Shown here piece after piece: positions 35,804 to 48,189 of a DNA stretch of 64,000 bases. The translations under genes and the position numbers were made by a program. The DNA is taken from contig NC_134703.1 in the NCBI RefSeq assembly GCF_043290135.1, forward strand, positions 116,284,505 to 116,348,504. Reading direction: 5' to 3'. The notes beneath the pieces are model-generated. The model had not been told where the DNA came from. It did no database searches and worked only from the letters and a program-made list of their open reading frames with translations. How positions within the stretch are numbered: position 1 is the stretch's first letter; every line of letters begins with the position of its first letter. Source of the stretch: Rhipicephalus microplus (lineage: Eukaryota; Arthropoda; Arachnida; Ixodida; Ixodidae).

Positions 35804-38012
35804 GTGCGCGCACTCACGATGGTATAAAGTAATGGGAATATAAGTATGTCTTGCTACAGCAACCGACTCTCTAAAAGTAACATAAAGGCACCGCTATCAG
35901 TTCTTTTTACGTCGTCTCGTATTTCATCTGATTGGCCAGTGACGCCATAGCAGCCTTTGTTAGGGGAAAATCATCCTAAGGAATATCTATTGCTGAGGAA
36001 ACACAACTCTCCAGGCGCCAGCCCTCATGCCGTGAAAAAGTTGAAGAAATGGTTGGACCAGTGCACAAAAATCGGTAAAACCAATCTCTAGGACACGGCC
36101 TATCTTTCTGCTAGAGACCATTATGTGTAATGCAGGCAGAAGGGTAGATGATAAATGTACAGTTGGCACAGCGAAGATCCAGATAAAAGATATATATAAT
36201 GTAATCGGCACAAACGTTTCTCTAAAGAAGAGTAAATTATTAGTGACAAGATGTGATTGGACTTTAATGCAGACAATTTGTTCAATAGAGGTTTTAAAGA
36301 ACATTCAATTAAAGGTAGGACAATTTACACGAAACCTCTAAGTTGCAGTGATACTCCGGTCGGGAACGTCGAAAATCGCTGCCGACAGAAGCATAACAAA
36401 ACTACGTGCTTAAGCTCGCCATGCCTAAGCACGAAAAGAAAAAAAATAACCTTTATTATGATACAAACAAAACTGGAACAAAGTGGTGAAATGGCGTCAT
36501 GTGAAAGGTAAATTAAGGTAATAGTAAGTTGGAATGGCGAAATGTTTTTCGCTGCCCCGCCCCGCCAAGAAACAAAGAAACAAAGTCTTTCCGTCGGGAT
36601 TAGTAATTTTGAAGAAAACAATGTTAGATTGGATAAAAAAATTGCTTTGTTATCTCAGTGAACGTGCAAATTGTGACAGTAAGCTCGTGTCAGCACACTT
36701 ATTACGTCACTGTATCCAATAACGTTGCTACTAATACGATAATACAATTTTAAAATATTTTGCGGAACTTTTTTATAGCATATATCCGACGAATGATGTA
36801 TCTTGCAATTATGAAAAAAAAATTGGCAAAGGAGCTTGTAGAGAAACGTGTTCAGCTCCACTTAAGTGCATCCTAGCATGGGGCAAAGCATGCAATGTGT
36901 GTTTCCTACAGAAAAATCGTTACTTTTTGCCCCTTACTCGCCCCCGGTCCACTTGTGAAGATATCGTTAGAATCTCACAAATAACGGATTCATTAGTTGA
37001 CGAAACTAGTGTAGTCTGTGCACTTTGCATACATGAGACATGTGAAAGTTTACGTCACCCAAAGCGGCAATGCCACCAACAGACATCGTCTTACAACACA
37101 GATCCTGCAAATGCAGATCATTTCTTTGTTAACTAAAAAGGTTTGTACCAATAAGCAAAAGGCATGCAATGCTTTTTAATACACCAGGAACGTGTAATCT
37201 AATTATATAAAGACAGTATGCGTAAGCTATACAAAAAAAAGAGCTAAGTTAAACCGAGAACGACGAACATGAAGACATAATCAGAGTACTAGAAGTAATA
37301 CAAAGATAAAGTCATGATGGAAGAGTAGTCACGTAAACAACGATAACTGTATACATTGAACCTTGAAGATATAATGGTTCGCACATCCGTGAAACAAAGG
37401 TTATCGAACCAGGTTCTCGAATTGATATTTGTGTCGCTATAATGCACGTATATTCTTCGTGAATTTTCCTGTTCTTCACGTTCTTAGAACACTCTAGTTA
37501 AAAGCGATGGAAGGACACTCTGCATATAGACGACACGTGCATTCACTTCATTACTTGAGTCACGTGCGTTCTAACTCTCATTTTATAATTACCGAAACAC
37601 AGTGAACCACCGTTGTAGGTACTACAGTTATGACATACCGATATAGATAACGCTCTAGTGCCTTAAAATAACAAATATAGCGCGTAATTGGGACAAAACC
37701 TCTTCCAATTAACGAAGAGAAAGTATACTTCAGCTGTGAATATCGGTCTCGTTTGTGAAATAAGGTGATTGCTTCTAAAGGACTGCGGTTCCTCTTCTAG
37801 TAATCAAGAGACCTGGAAACGTAATAGCGCGCTTTTCCAGATTACCGAATTGTGCGGCAATGGTGCTTCGGGCTTTTTTTTTTTCGATTATCCGCTGCCT
37901 GAAATTGCCCCACAGCGGCCTTCTGCGGAAGGACCGATAAATGCTCCGCGTTTTTTCGCTCGAACGCCATTCAAGTCCACCAACAGTCCTCGGTAAACGA
38001 TGGTGGGTGCGT
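35804..38012. other. Gene-free stretch
   Basis: ORFs of up to 105 codons, none recognised. AT-rich. Confidence 0.45.
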
Positions 38013-38020
38013 TTGCTTGT

Positions 38021-38054
<34 letters not shown>

Positions 38055-38101
38055 GTCGTTGTTGCTGTTGTTATTGTTGTTGATGATGATGATGATGATG
38101 T
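38013..38101. repeat. (GTT)n then (GAT)n triplet microsatellites
   Basis: GTT/GTC units from about 38016 to 38081 are followed at once by six or seven GAT units. The poly-Leu/Met and poly-Asn ORFs over it are artefacts. Confidence 0.9.
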
Positions 38102-39772
38102 TTCTTCTACATAAACGGTCGCTTACCGAAATCTTGTTTTGTTTTCGTATTAACGTACAATTTCTTTCCGGTTGCAACCACACAGTGCACTGGCTATGTT
38201 TTTACTGTAGTTAAGGAGGTATAGCTTACAAAGAAAGCTGCAAGCTTTGATGCGTTTTGTAGCGTTGAAAAAAAAAAAAACCTCTGGTGAGGAGGATAAC
38301 CTACAAATGAGCTAGCCCTCCAACCATATTATAAACTGAGAGATAAAAACTTCACTGCTGATTGGCACGACCCTAAAAACTTTCTTCTCGCTTTCTCACA
38401 TACGTAAGTGGATCACTGCTAAGTTTGTCTAACCGCATTTGTCGAAGGGATACTTCTACTGATGTTCTCCCATGCTACTGCTGCGCTCCGATACCCTCGA
38501 AGCAGCCCGAGTTTCGTTCTCCGCCCTGAGGTTTCGCATGAAGTGCGAATCGGCAACATCGCCACCTCGTGATGAACCTCGTATGTTTGAGTGGTAGCAT
38601 GTGGCGCAGCGAACGACTGCGGCTCAGAAGGACATGAAGCGCTCCTTCTTCACCGTTTTCACCAAAGTTACAATGATGGGAGGGGTGTGCTCTCGGAGGG
38701 GAGGGAAGAAGTGGCTTTTGTTTGGAGAACGCGCAGTTTAATCTGACTGGTGCAGTCGTGCTCGCTTCGTTTTCAAAGAGATCATCGGACTGCTGGTGTC
38801 GTCGGTGTACGCTCACCAGTTAGCCTGCTTTAAACCAATGGTGCACGTCACTTCGCTTTCTGTAGCGGCCGCTTCTATTTACGTCAGCGTTTTGTAGAGA
38901 TAATTGAGATGGATCATATATAAAGGAGTTTGCTGCTAGCATTGTTCTCGTATAGCATGAAAATTTGTTGCTATTGTATTCATTAGTTCACACCTACGGC
39001 GGAAGTGCGACTTTTTTTTCTAGACAACTATATACAATATCATTTAAGTTCAGCGGATAGCGCATTGTCCCAGAAGTAAAGGACTGTTTCATCCATGATG
39101 TAGGAGAGATGTTAATCTCTGCTTTGAGCACAGTTGAGGTGGTATGTTTTGAAGAATGGTAGAAGCATCAAACGCAGCAACGTTTCCTTTGGGTCATACG
39201 AAAACACTGCGTCAGTTATTTTGTTATTTACAATTAGTTTCGAAACATCCTGGGCTCATGAAGGGACACTTTAAATATACTTTGTACTACAAGTGCACCT
39301 GCAGCACATAAAACAAGACTTTTTAGCATCTCTAGGGTTCTAAAAATGCAATAATGAATGGAATCAGTGATTACGACGTGGCTGTCCTGTGCTCACGAAA
39401 TCTTAGCTGCGAACGGCTAGTAATAAACCGCAATTGTCATGCCAATGCGGTTTTCCTCTTACATGAGGTCCACCGTGGTGACGTACACTTTTGCAAAAAT
39501 GATTGGCATATTCACCATATAAATACTAACCGTTCTTTTGTCCCCAAAAGCATCAGAATCTTGGTAGGTGAAGGCAGAAAATTGCTGGTTAGGAAAACGT
39601 ACTGCCTACATAATAAATAAATAGTGCTGACTCTGAGAATCATCCTCATCAGCCTGGTGATTATAATGCGTGCTTATTAGAATAATTAGTACCTTACGAA
39701 ATTTTACCACACTAGCAACTTAGTAGCCGCATTAGGTTGTCATGGTGCTCGATTGCTTGCGCAACGGTAACG
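38102..39772. other. Gene-free stretch
   Basis: A moderately GC-rich patch at 38470-38890 gives a 113-codon minus ORF (38475-38816) with no recognisable domain. An 88-codon plus ORF at 39354-39620 is also unrecognised. Neither has supporting signals. Confidence 0.4.
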
Positions 39773-39955
39773 TCTTCTATTGTGGCCGCATTTTGACAGA
39801 GGCGAAATGTTAGAACCCGTGTACTGTGTATTGCCAGTGCGCGGTAACAAACACCAGATGGATGAAATTTCCAGGGCATCTACTACCGCAGGCCTCGTTA
39901 TCACATCCTGACTTTAGCACGTTAAACACGATATCATTTTTATCCCCCTAGATGA
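39773..39955 (+). mobile_element. Old SINE fragment (body only)
   Basis: TGGCCGCATTTTGACAGAGG, CGTGTACTGTG, CAGTGCGCGGTAACAAACACC and GATGGATGAAATTTCCAG, then ACTACCGCAGG and CACGTTAAAC, follow the order of the Ruka-like body with many changes. The tRNA head is missing or unrecognisable. Confidence 0.65.
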
Positions 39956-40465
39956 AATTCAGTGGGCCTTCAGCGTGACCGATTCTCAAAGTTGTCCACT
40001 TTTTTTAGAAGCTTCTCAATGAAAATACACTTAAAACAAAAGGAGACAGGAAGTAATACCTTTACTAACTTTTTAGTTTACCTATATAGTGATGCTTGTG
40101 ATGGGTCGTCAGTTGCTCGCGCGTTCTATTACGCATCATCGTGCATGCCCTTATTTATCTAAGTGATGTTTTATTCATCATCAAGATCTCGGGCACAAGC
40201 TTTTTCGCAGGAAATGTAATGATCCGCGATAGCATCCACAACAGCTCAGAACAAATGCCATGAACTTGTCTCGAATCCATTACGTAATTGCACCATTTCA
40301 TGTTTGTCAAGTACTATGTGGCCGGCTGAGGCCCGCAGCGGGCATATACATATGTGTTAAAGCTTTCGCGGTGGATAATACCTTGAAGTGATCGCAATAT
40401 CAGTAACTATCTCGCAGGGTATTCGAGGTATGTCAGAAAAGTAATAAGACTGGCAGCACTATTGC
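39956..40465. other. Gene-free stretch
   Basis: No supported feature; one unrecognised 66-codon ORF. Confidence 0.45.
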
Positions 40466-40640
<175 letters not shown>

Positions 40641-41301
40641 GCTTAGTCTCATTTCTTTAACGCACCTTGTAACTCATAGAAGTTATTGTGAATAAGGTAC
40701 AGTTTGGGCGAAGAACAAACGCACGATGGTGTGGAAGTTCCAAAACTAAACGAAGCACGCGAGCTCTACACAAAAACGAATGTCATCGCACTCCATCAGA
40801 TAAGTGGCTCTTCCTTCTTATACAGTAATGGGGACACAATCTTCGGGCACATTTTAGTATAAAAATAATGAACCACTTTTTTTAATGATCACTCTCGCAT
40901 TCACTTTTGCGTAGCTTGGTTACAGCTAGTATGCTCCATTTTTCTTTCAGAAAACCCATACTTGTACACAATCGCACTCTACACGCGCCTTGCCTTGTAC
41001 TCAGTTAGTTACTTTGGCGTGTCACATTCCAAAACTTAGTAAATATTCCTAATGAAACTGCTTAGCTACAATGGCAACGATCTGATAAGAATAATAAGCG
41101 AAATTCCGTTCTATAATCGTATCAGCACGTCAGAATACAAAATCAGGAACTTGTACTTACTAAATTTATACTAAAGGGCCACTCACCAGACTCTCCAAAA
41201 GCAAAAGAACGAGCACAATACTCTGTCCTAATATTCGTTGTCATTTTTGAGCACTTCTGTGACACAGACAGTAGTTACCGTGACGTCTATAACGTACACC
41301 C
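40641..41301. other. Gene-free stretch
   Basis: AT-rich, no ORF of 60 codons. Confidence 0.5.
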
Positions 41302-41510
41302 ACGGCCACGTCTGTGTAGAGCACGTGAACAGGCGGTTTTTGCTCTGCGGGCCGAAACCTTGGGGCAGTTTCGGGCTGTGAATTGGCGTATCCGGGGCAT
41401 GCACGGCCTTGTTGTCAGGCTGACCACGTCAGAGCCTGATACTGCCCCAAGTCTGACCCCGCAGAGCGAAAACCACCTGTTCACGTGCTCTACACAGACG
41501 TGGCCACGGC
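41302..41510. repeat. 209-bp foldback element (long inverted repeat)
   Basis: Left arm about 41302-41379 and right arm about 41428-41510 are reverse complements. The outer core GGCCACGTCTGTGTAGAG plus CACGTGAACAGG is exact (33 bases with the joining bases), then GTTTTTGCTCTGCGGG and TTGGGGCAGT pair with few mismatches. The loop is about 50 bases. The block is GC-rich in AT-rich DNA. I see no clear TSD. It may be a foldback MITE or a source of hairpin RNA; the 108-codon minus ORF across it looks incidental. Confidence 0.8.
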
Positions 41511-43242
41511 TGTAGATGCTTTTGATTAGTTCATACACGCGAAATATAAATGTGATTTGTCTCTTGCACTGCGTTGCCATGCAGCGACCCATCCGTTCTT
41601 CTTTGTCTCGCATGAATATCGTGCAAAATCAACCTTTCACACTTCATTTTGTGTACTTGCAACTGCGCAAGCGACAATACTAGCGTGTAGCTGAAAAGTG
41701 CGAAATCTTGATATGCTCCAGCGCTCAGTGCTGACATTATTCCCGTGCTTTCAAGAACTAAGGGGCGAGAAAGATGCATTGTTGCGAAGGCAAGGAGAAA
41801 GCCACTAATCGTGTTAACGCGGGATGGTGACAGGCTCTTTGAGGAAGTGCTTCTAATTGTGACATTGTTCGGTCCAGTCCTGAGACTTGCAGCTTAAGGA
41901 TCGTAATATTGCAAATCTGCGAGGTATGAAACCAATCACAAATTGAAAGCGGGATATAAGAGGCAATGAAAGAAGCCCAAGCCTTGGTAACATACAGAGT
42001 GTCTTTCGAAAACAAAGACACTAAAGATTACACTGTGACTTGTGCACGAAAGTTTCATTTCTCGGCGAACATAAGAATATCCTGACATCACTTTTGCTTT
42101 CGAAGCTGAACTCACGCAGCTGCACGTATGCATTATTCGTCATCAGCGCAGTGAAGTGCTTGAATATTTGTGTCATTGAGAATAATGTCGTATTTATAAC
42201 GAGGCCACACACTTCTTTCTATGCTGGTTTACATCCAAGTTTAAATGAAAACAACAACAACAACAAAAAAGAGTGGTTACTTGTCGTGAAACAGTTCTTA
42301 GGATGTGGCAGAGCAGCATAATGTTTGGAACTTTTCTCACGCAGAGTCACTGCAGAAGATTACCGCGAACGCGTGAAAGGATTTCTCATAGCGCGCAGCA
42401 CACAATTTTCTGACACCAGCAGCCACAAGATTCTTTCCATAATTGATTCCGCGCCTCGCTTCTCTAACCACATTTTCCATCTGAACGTATGAGCTGATCA
42501 ATTTATAAACAGCAGAAGTTACTACGAGTGTGATGGTATACCTTTGTTGGAAGGTGGACAAGAAAAGGTGCACCACCAACGTCTAAAATACAATGAATGT
42601 ATTAAAAATGCGTTAGAACGGGAGACTGTGAAGTTGTTTACATTCTTGTAAATTCTCTGTATTATACGTACAGCAACGGCTCGTTATCCGCAGCCAAACC
42701 CTTCACTGCTCATGAAATTTACCTCAACACGACGAAAGCATATCACATTTTGCAGATGCGTTTTTAGAAAATAAAATGTAGGGGACAAAAGCATGTTACC
42801 GATGAAATTCTGGCCTGCGAAAGTGAGCCATTGGAGGGAATAGGGAATATATGCACGGCTTAAGTAGTATTGTCAGAATAAAATTCTATGGCATTCGCGT
42901 TCGAAGAGAACCGCAACCATTATCGCATTACAGCAACTTAGAAACAAGATGATGGCGCTTAACAATGAAGCCCCTCCTAACGTTCAGGCATTGAACGACA
43001 CAGAGAACGAACAGCAGGTGAGAAACAGAAGAAATAGGAGTATGTAGCGTGCAATCCCCCATGCTTTTCACGGTTGTCTCCTACCGCATCAGTTATGACA
43101 ATAAGCGCTTCGTGCTATCATGCTGCAAACAGGCGCGCATATCTAATAAGCGTGAAGGAGCGGCGAGCCGGCGACATGGCACTATCTTCACGCCGGCAAG
43201 CGCGAAGCATCACCGCACCATTACGCAGACAAGCTAGCTTAC
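41511..43242. other. No exon recognised (possible intron of the minus-strand candidate gene)
   Basis: If the exon at 43243-43387 is real, this stretch is the start of its first intron. ORFs of up to 93 codons were checked for esterase-like or other domains and none found. Confidence 0.35.
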
Positions 43243-43387
43243 CCGTAGGAGGAGTGACCACTAGGGCCTCTGACAGGGCTGCGTGAAGGAACACGAGTAA
43301 CAGGACCCAGCTTGCGAGACGGGAAACACCGCGCCACATTGTGCTGGCCTTCGGGACAGCCCAGGATGGAATGCGTGGAGCGTACAT
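43243..43387 (-). CDS. Candidate first coding exon of a secreted protein (signal peptide, splice donor)
   Basis: Minus-strand reading from ATG at 43387 gives 16 residues, then a second Met at 43339 that starts a textbook signal peptide: MWRGVSRLASWVLLLVFLHA, followed by ALSEA (likely cleavage) and LVVTPPTG. Both ATGs have a purine at -3; the second is the more likely start because the hydrophobic core follows directly. The sequence then reads ACGG|GTAAGC, a consensus donor with the exon ending at 43243. Reading on past the donor gives a low-complexity Arg/Ala-rich tail, as intron would. VVTPPTG followed by a split Gly codon resembles the start of type-B carboxylesterase or cholinesterase domains (V-x-T-x-x-G-x-hydrophobic-x-G), but that is a weak guess. 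Later exons were not found within the window. Confidence 0.45.
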
Positions 43388-43720
43388 TGCCACTCTCCGA
43401 ATGTTTCCGCGTGTTGCGTTCTCACTTCCTGCACCGGAAGGACGCGGCTCCGTGCACTCGCGCCAACACCAGTCTGCACTCTGCGCGCACCGGAGTCCAA
43501 ACCACGAGAAGAACGGAACCCTAGTCTGGCCCCGCCTCCTCTCGCAACCCTCCTCCTTGTCCTTCTCTCCAATTCTCCGCTCAAAGTTTTTCCCTCGGTT
43601 CTACGCGCTTCGAGCGTTGAGGCAACAGGAAGTTCCCTTTCCTCCCGTGTCTGACGTCACATCCGGGACTGGTCGATGTGGGCACTCCGATGGAAGCAGA
43701 ACGGAGGGGGTCTAGGCGCA
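43388..43720 (-). promoter_or_regulatory. CpG-rich promoter-like region upstream of the candidate exon
   Basis: CpG-dense, TATA-less region directly upstream (to the right) of the minus-strand exon. It contains the perfect CRE palindrome TGACGTCA (43652-43659) and an ETS-like ACAGGAAG (43624-43631), about 240-270 bases from the ATG. This is the usual make-up of a CpG-type animal promoter. The many overlapping ORFs here result from GC richness. Confidence 0.4.
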
Positions 43721-43879
43721 CTCATTGAACACGGCCACTCGGCAAGGGAATACCGCCGTCGCACAACAGTGCAAGTTGTGCAGTAAACCTTTGAGATCGC
43801 TCTCGTCCAGTCGTTGGCGGATCATATTTGAGCGAACGTGAAATACGGGAATCGCTCGATAATGTCCGCGGTGACACGT

Positions 43880-44065
43880 CCACAAACCAAGATATGATTA
43901 TAAGGGACGCCGCATTGGAGAGCTCCAACAATCTGGTGTTCTTTAACGTGCACTGACATAGCAAAGTGCACGGGTCTCTCAAATTTCGACTCCATCGAAA
44001 TGTGACTGCCACGGCTGAGATCGAACCCAAAGGCGGCGACTCGGAAGCCAAGGATTGCAATGAAT
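43880..44065 (-). mobile_element. Old SINE, degenerate
   Basis: ATATGATTATAAGGGACGCC, GGAGAGCTCCAACAATCTGG, TGTTCTTTAACGTGCACTG, ACTCCATCGAAATG and CTGAGATCGAACCCAAAGG keep the Ruka-like order on the minus strand, with a decayed B-box region and no clear A-box. No TSD found. Confidence 0.75.
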
Positions 44066-44520
44066 GTTTCACCGAAGCATATACTACGAAAATAGCTCAA
44101 CTTTCATATACGATTCTGTTATTCGAAAGTTCGTAATCACTTGCTTAGAAAACAGATAGGACCCTTTCGAGTGCTGACTTGATGCAATTCCACTATTATA
44201 TCGAGTACGCGCTGCAAGTATTCGTATTTTAATACTTGCAATGATTTCCTTGGCTGTGTTAGCCAGCGAACTGTCTGCTGATCTTTTTTCTTTTAGAGTT
44301 CCAGTTTTCAAATCCACGGAGTGCCGGTAATGAGTTGTGGTATGAAGCACTCAATTAATGTCTTTGTTGAAAAAGACTGAAGACTACTATAAGTCTTCTT
44401 GTAGTGAATATACAGTTCTTATCAGAGATTGTGTTTGACAGCTTCACGATAAAGCATTTACTCGAGTTCCCCCCGTGGGAAGATGCGTGCACCAATTGTT
44501 TCTTCGTCGGGCCTTGCTGG
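44066..44520. other. Gene-free stretch
   Basis: One unrecognised 88-codon minus ORF. No other feature. Confidence 0.45.
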
Positions 44521-45120
44521 ACAGCGTAATACGTTACGTATACAGGTAACGGCTCTCATAGCGGATAATGGTGCGACCTGGTGCCTGGCGCACTCATGAG
44601 TTTACAGGAACGAACGGATGGGCCGTTTGGCACGAGACATGAGACAGGCTGAGTCACAGACCACATCGACCGAGTCAACACCCGGCGCGTCAGAGCAAAT
44701 CTTAAATTTTAAAGTCGATAGCCAGGTGAACTAAAGCTGCCCCTCAATCTAACCTAAGCAGGAGACATGCAAGAGATTGTCGTTGCCTGCCAACACTTTC
44801 CCACGTTTACACGGGTTATAAATACTGGACTCTCACAGATACAGCAACAAATGTCCATGGTGTGAAACAACTCGAACATTGGAGCACATTCCGAATCAGT
44901 ACATACAATGTCTGGAGGCTGCCATCTCATCTTTGTTGAACAGCACTCCCCCTGAATGGTCGTGAGAGCCGCTGCTTGCGGAACTGGAAATGAGAGGCTA
45001 ACTGGAGACGCTTGACCAGGTCCAGTGAGCCGCTGTAGCTAGAGGGGCCCTGAAATAGGGAAACCGCCCACCATAACGATAGAAAGCCCTTATATCAATA
45101 AATATTCATTTCTCTCTGCT
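44521..45120 (+). mobile_element. 3' remnant of a second LINE family (RNase H end, Cys/His knuckle, 3' UTR)
   Basis: Codon-by-codon reading at 44850-45065 gives KCPWCETTRTLEHIP, then CLEAAISSLLNSTPPEWS, stop, EPLLAELEMRG, stop, LETLDQVQ and AAVARGALK. This is the conserved C-terminal part of a tick-type LINE ORF2, with in-frame stops. Upstream pieces (LAHS..., then a NERADG-like segment near 44605) match the end of RNase H. The tail CTTATATCAATAAATATTC is the 3' UTR end. It differs from the 7-10 kb element in knuckle sequence and 3' UTR. Heavily decayed. Confidence 0.7.
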
Positions 45121-45124
45121 TAGA

Positions 45125-46855
45125 ATCTCGCGCCTGTGCATGAAAATGCATAGGAGTTAGCATTCTGTTGAGTGCATCTTGCCAAAACTTGCTCGAGTCA
45201 GCTGCAAAACAACTGTAATGCGAAGTGGACGCACCATCACACTAGATTGATTTGGCTTTATAACAGAACGAGAGATGTGTTGAACAGCGGACCATTGCGT
45301 CAGACGCACCTGGCATTCGAGAAAATGTTTCGCAATGTCTATCAATACCACCTACATTCATTAGTAGATTATGCGTACTTTCTAGGGAAAGAAAGCACGT
45401 TTGTTATCAGGTGTTGTAAAAAATAATATACTATGTCCAGTCGTGGCGGAGGGTTTTCTCCTTCCTGTACCAACCTGGTTGGAGTCACGACTGGTTCATG
45501 GGGTTTAAGGACTTTGTTTAGCTACACCCTCTGGTCTTCCAATGAACTTCTTTGTATATAAGTATGTATTTGGCGATGTCGCATCTGTAACATAATCACA
45601 GAGCAGTAGATCTCTTCAGAATCTTCTGGAGGTGAACTGCTCCAAACGACTTCAATCAACTAATCACGCAAACTGTCTGCAATAAGCTCTACATACGAGA
45701 GGTTAAAGTACCTATATTTTGAGTGAAAATAACGTCAAATATTTTTTTTTGTTAAAAGCACCGTAAACGAGCGTTGCAAATTTCCGTGGCACATACCTCC
45801 TAAGGGAATGAGTAACCTTATTTCCCATAATTTTCATCCTGTTTGAAGCACCCCCAAAGGAGACACCCGCACCAGATTACCCCGTAGGGTTTAAAGTAAA
45901 CTACTCTGTGACTTCACCTTTGCGGCGATACTGGAAACTTTTTCACAAAAAAAATTGCACTTTTGGCAAAAGAGGGAGCCCTGCCGGCGTACTAAGGATT
46001 TGGTGTATTTGTGAGCGCTGCTTTAATAATGCTCAAACCAAGCATATCCAACTGAATATTCTATATGGCAGCAGAAAGTCTAACTTTTATTCTCCTTTGC
46101 TTTTCTCCAAACGTGCCTAATGCATGGAAATACACAAATTCTGTATACCTAACGCAGAAACAAACACTCAGAATTCTTCACACACGCTAAATTCTGTTAT
46201 GCATTAACACGTATGTATTCGTTCTTAGTTGGAGTGTATAGGCACCACATTTGCTGAGTGTTTGAACAAGCAAACTCATCAAATCACTCCAGCTTTATTC
46301 TTTTCTTTAAAATAGCATCGACTATTCTTGCCTAAATTCAGCTGTAGGTTAAAAACGCTGGCACGGTTTAACGCAAAACTATTTCTTTGTAGTTAGATTT
46401 CGAAAACGGCTTTTTTCTATGAGCTAGATTAGACAATAAATGCTTTGAATTTCGTAGGCAGAAGTTAGAAACTAAGGTGGTGCCCAGCGTGTTGCCTTGC
46501 GGGGTGTCACTGCATCATGTGCCGGCGGAAGAAGTTCATATGAAATTAATTGCTTAAGAAATTTTTAAAACCAGCACATCTTACCTCGCGAGAAGAACAT
46601 TCTTGATTGCCAGTAAGGCTGACAAAAAAGCTAATTTGTAGCGCTTATAAAGGAATTTTTTCTCTTTTCATATGCATCAAAATGTTTTTCGATCAAGCTC
46701 ACTGGCCATCAAAGATGTTATTCGCACATGGTATTAGGTGCTGGTTTTGAAGATTATTCGAACAATTTCTCGCGAAATGGTTTGTGTATCACGTGAGAAA
46801 AGAAAGATGGTAAGAATAATAACTATAATATCTGAGGCTTAACACGCAGAAACCT
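45125..46855. other. Gene-free stretch
   Basis: ORFs of up to 84 codons, none recognised. No repeat supported. Confidence 0.45.
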
Positions 46856-47050
46856 CGATATGAATATCAAACTCATCGAAATGAAAGCTCTGAAAATTTT
46901 ACCTCCATGGTGTCATTTAACGTGCAGCTAAATACGAATCTGGCCTCTGCTATTCGCCTCCATCGAACCGCAGTCGTCGGAATAAAATCGGTGACAGTCG
47001 AATAATCAGCTGAGCTCCGTAACCCCTTCATCACCATGGCGGAGCCGAGT
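46856..47050 (-). mobile_element. Old SINE, degenerate
   Basis: CATTTAACGTGCAGCTAAAT, TGGCCTCTGCTATTCGCCTC and CATCGAACCGCAGTCGTCGG, then AATCAGCTGAGC and CACCATGGCGG, parallel the Ruka-like consensus (TTTAACGTGCACCCAAAT, CCGCCTCCATCG, GCAGCCG, GTCAGCAGCCGAG) with many substitutions. Confidence 0.7.
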
Positions 47051-48180
47051 GCGACAAAGAGTGTAATTGCGCTGGCCACTTGATTTCGCTCATAAGCACA
47101 AAATTATGAATAGCTTGATTCTGCTTTTTCATGATGCTAAGCACGCGTTGCTACTTTTACGAGTTCTAAGTTCATTCTAATTTATTCCACATTTAGTCTT
47201 TCAGAACTCACTTTGGACCTAAAATGAGCTATACCAGGATTCGAGCAAACAAGTTGGAAGCGTCGAAGAGAAAACCCGCACTGAACTTAGCCGGATGGCT
47301 GTTTCACACGTGTATACACCGCATCGAACTCCGAAATCACGATTTTCATGTTTCTCACCACGAACGTATTCGTAGTCTCAGCATTAGAGCATTAATAATG
47401 AGCCCATTCTACGGAGACGCACGCATTACTTTCAGTTAGGAGAAGGTTTGGCTGCAGTAGAGTTACTCCTGCGCTTTGAATGACCTTTTTCTTTAATACC
47501 TTCAAGAAGATAGGCAAATGTTTTTTTACGGGTAAACAAGGACAGATCACAGATGATGCAGGCTGTAACCTAATTTTAAGGAATGCTTTCGCCCAGCTGC
47601 TCTGAACATTCAGGCTCGGGCCTGAAAATTGCCCTTGTTCTCGACGTTCATGAATGCTTCAAAAAATTATTTTGAGTAATAAGTACAAAAAGCAAGGTAC
47701 TCAAGGTGTAGCTGAGAGTTACGCAACGCGTTTTAATATGACAGATTTCTTTATACTGAAAGTATCGTTTCGCTTAAAAACTAAATACGTTTTATAGGCT
47801 AATCTGACTCTAACGTATCAAACTCTCGTATAGGAAAAGAAGTGTAGGTTAAGAATGTAATGTGCGTATCCTTTGGTGCACACCCTCGAGCGAAGCAACG
47901 TTACTGTACCAATATCTCACGGAGCCTTCTGCGCTCAAAAGAAACAATTTTATTTGTAATTTATACAGGAGCCCTAAGCCACGAGTTTGATGTATAATAA
48001 CTTGCAAACTGTTTTATATAAATAAGTTTGGGCAGATGTAACATACCTGGTGAGTTGTTGTTATTTGAAGCATTTGAACGAAAGGTGCCTGTGTTGTAAT
48101 TTTTTTTATCGTTCAAGACATTACGAAGTGGAGCGAAATATCAGTATATACAAACGCAAAGACACACTTTAAACATTTTA
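47051..48180. other. Gene-free stretch
   Basis: One 71-codon ORF, unrecognised. AT-rich. Confidence 0.45.
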
Positions 48181-48189
48181 TTCTGTTTT

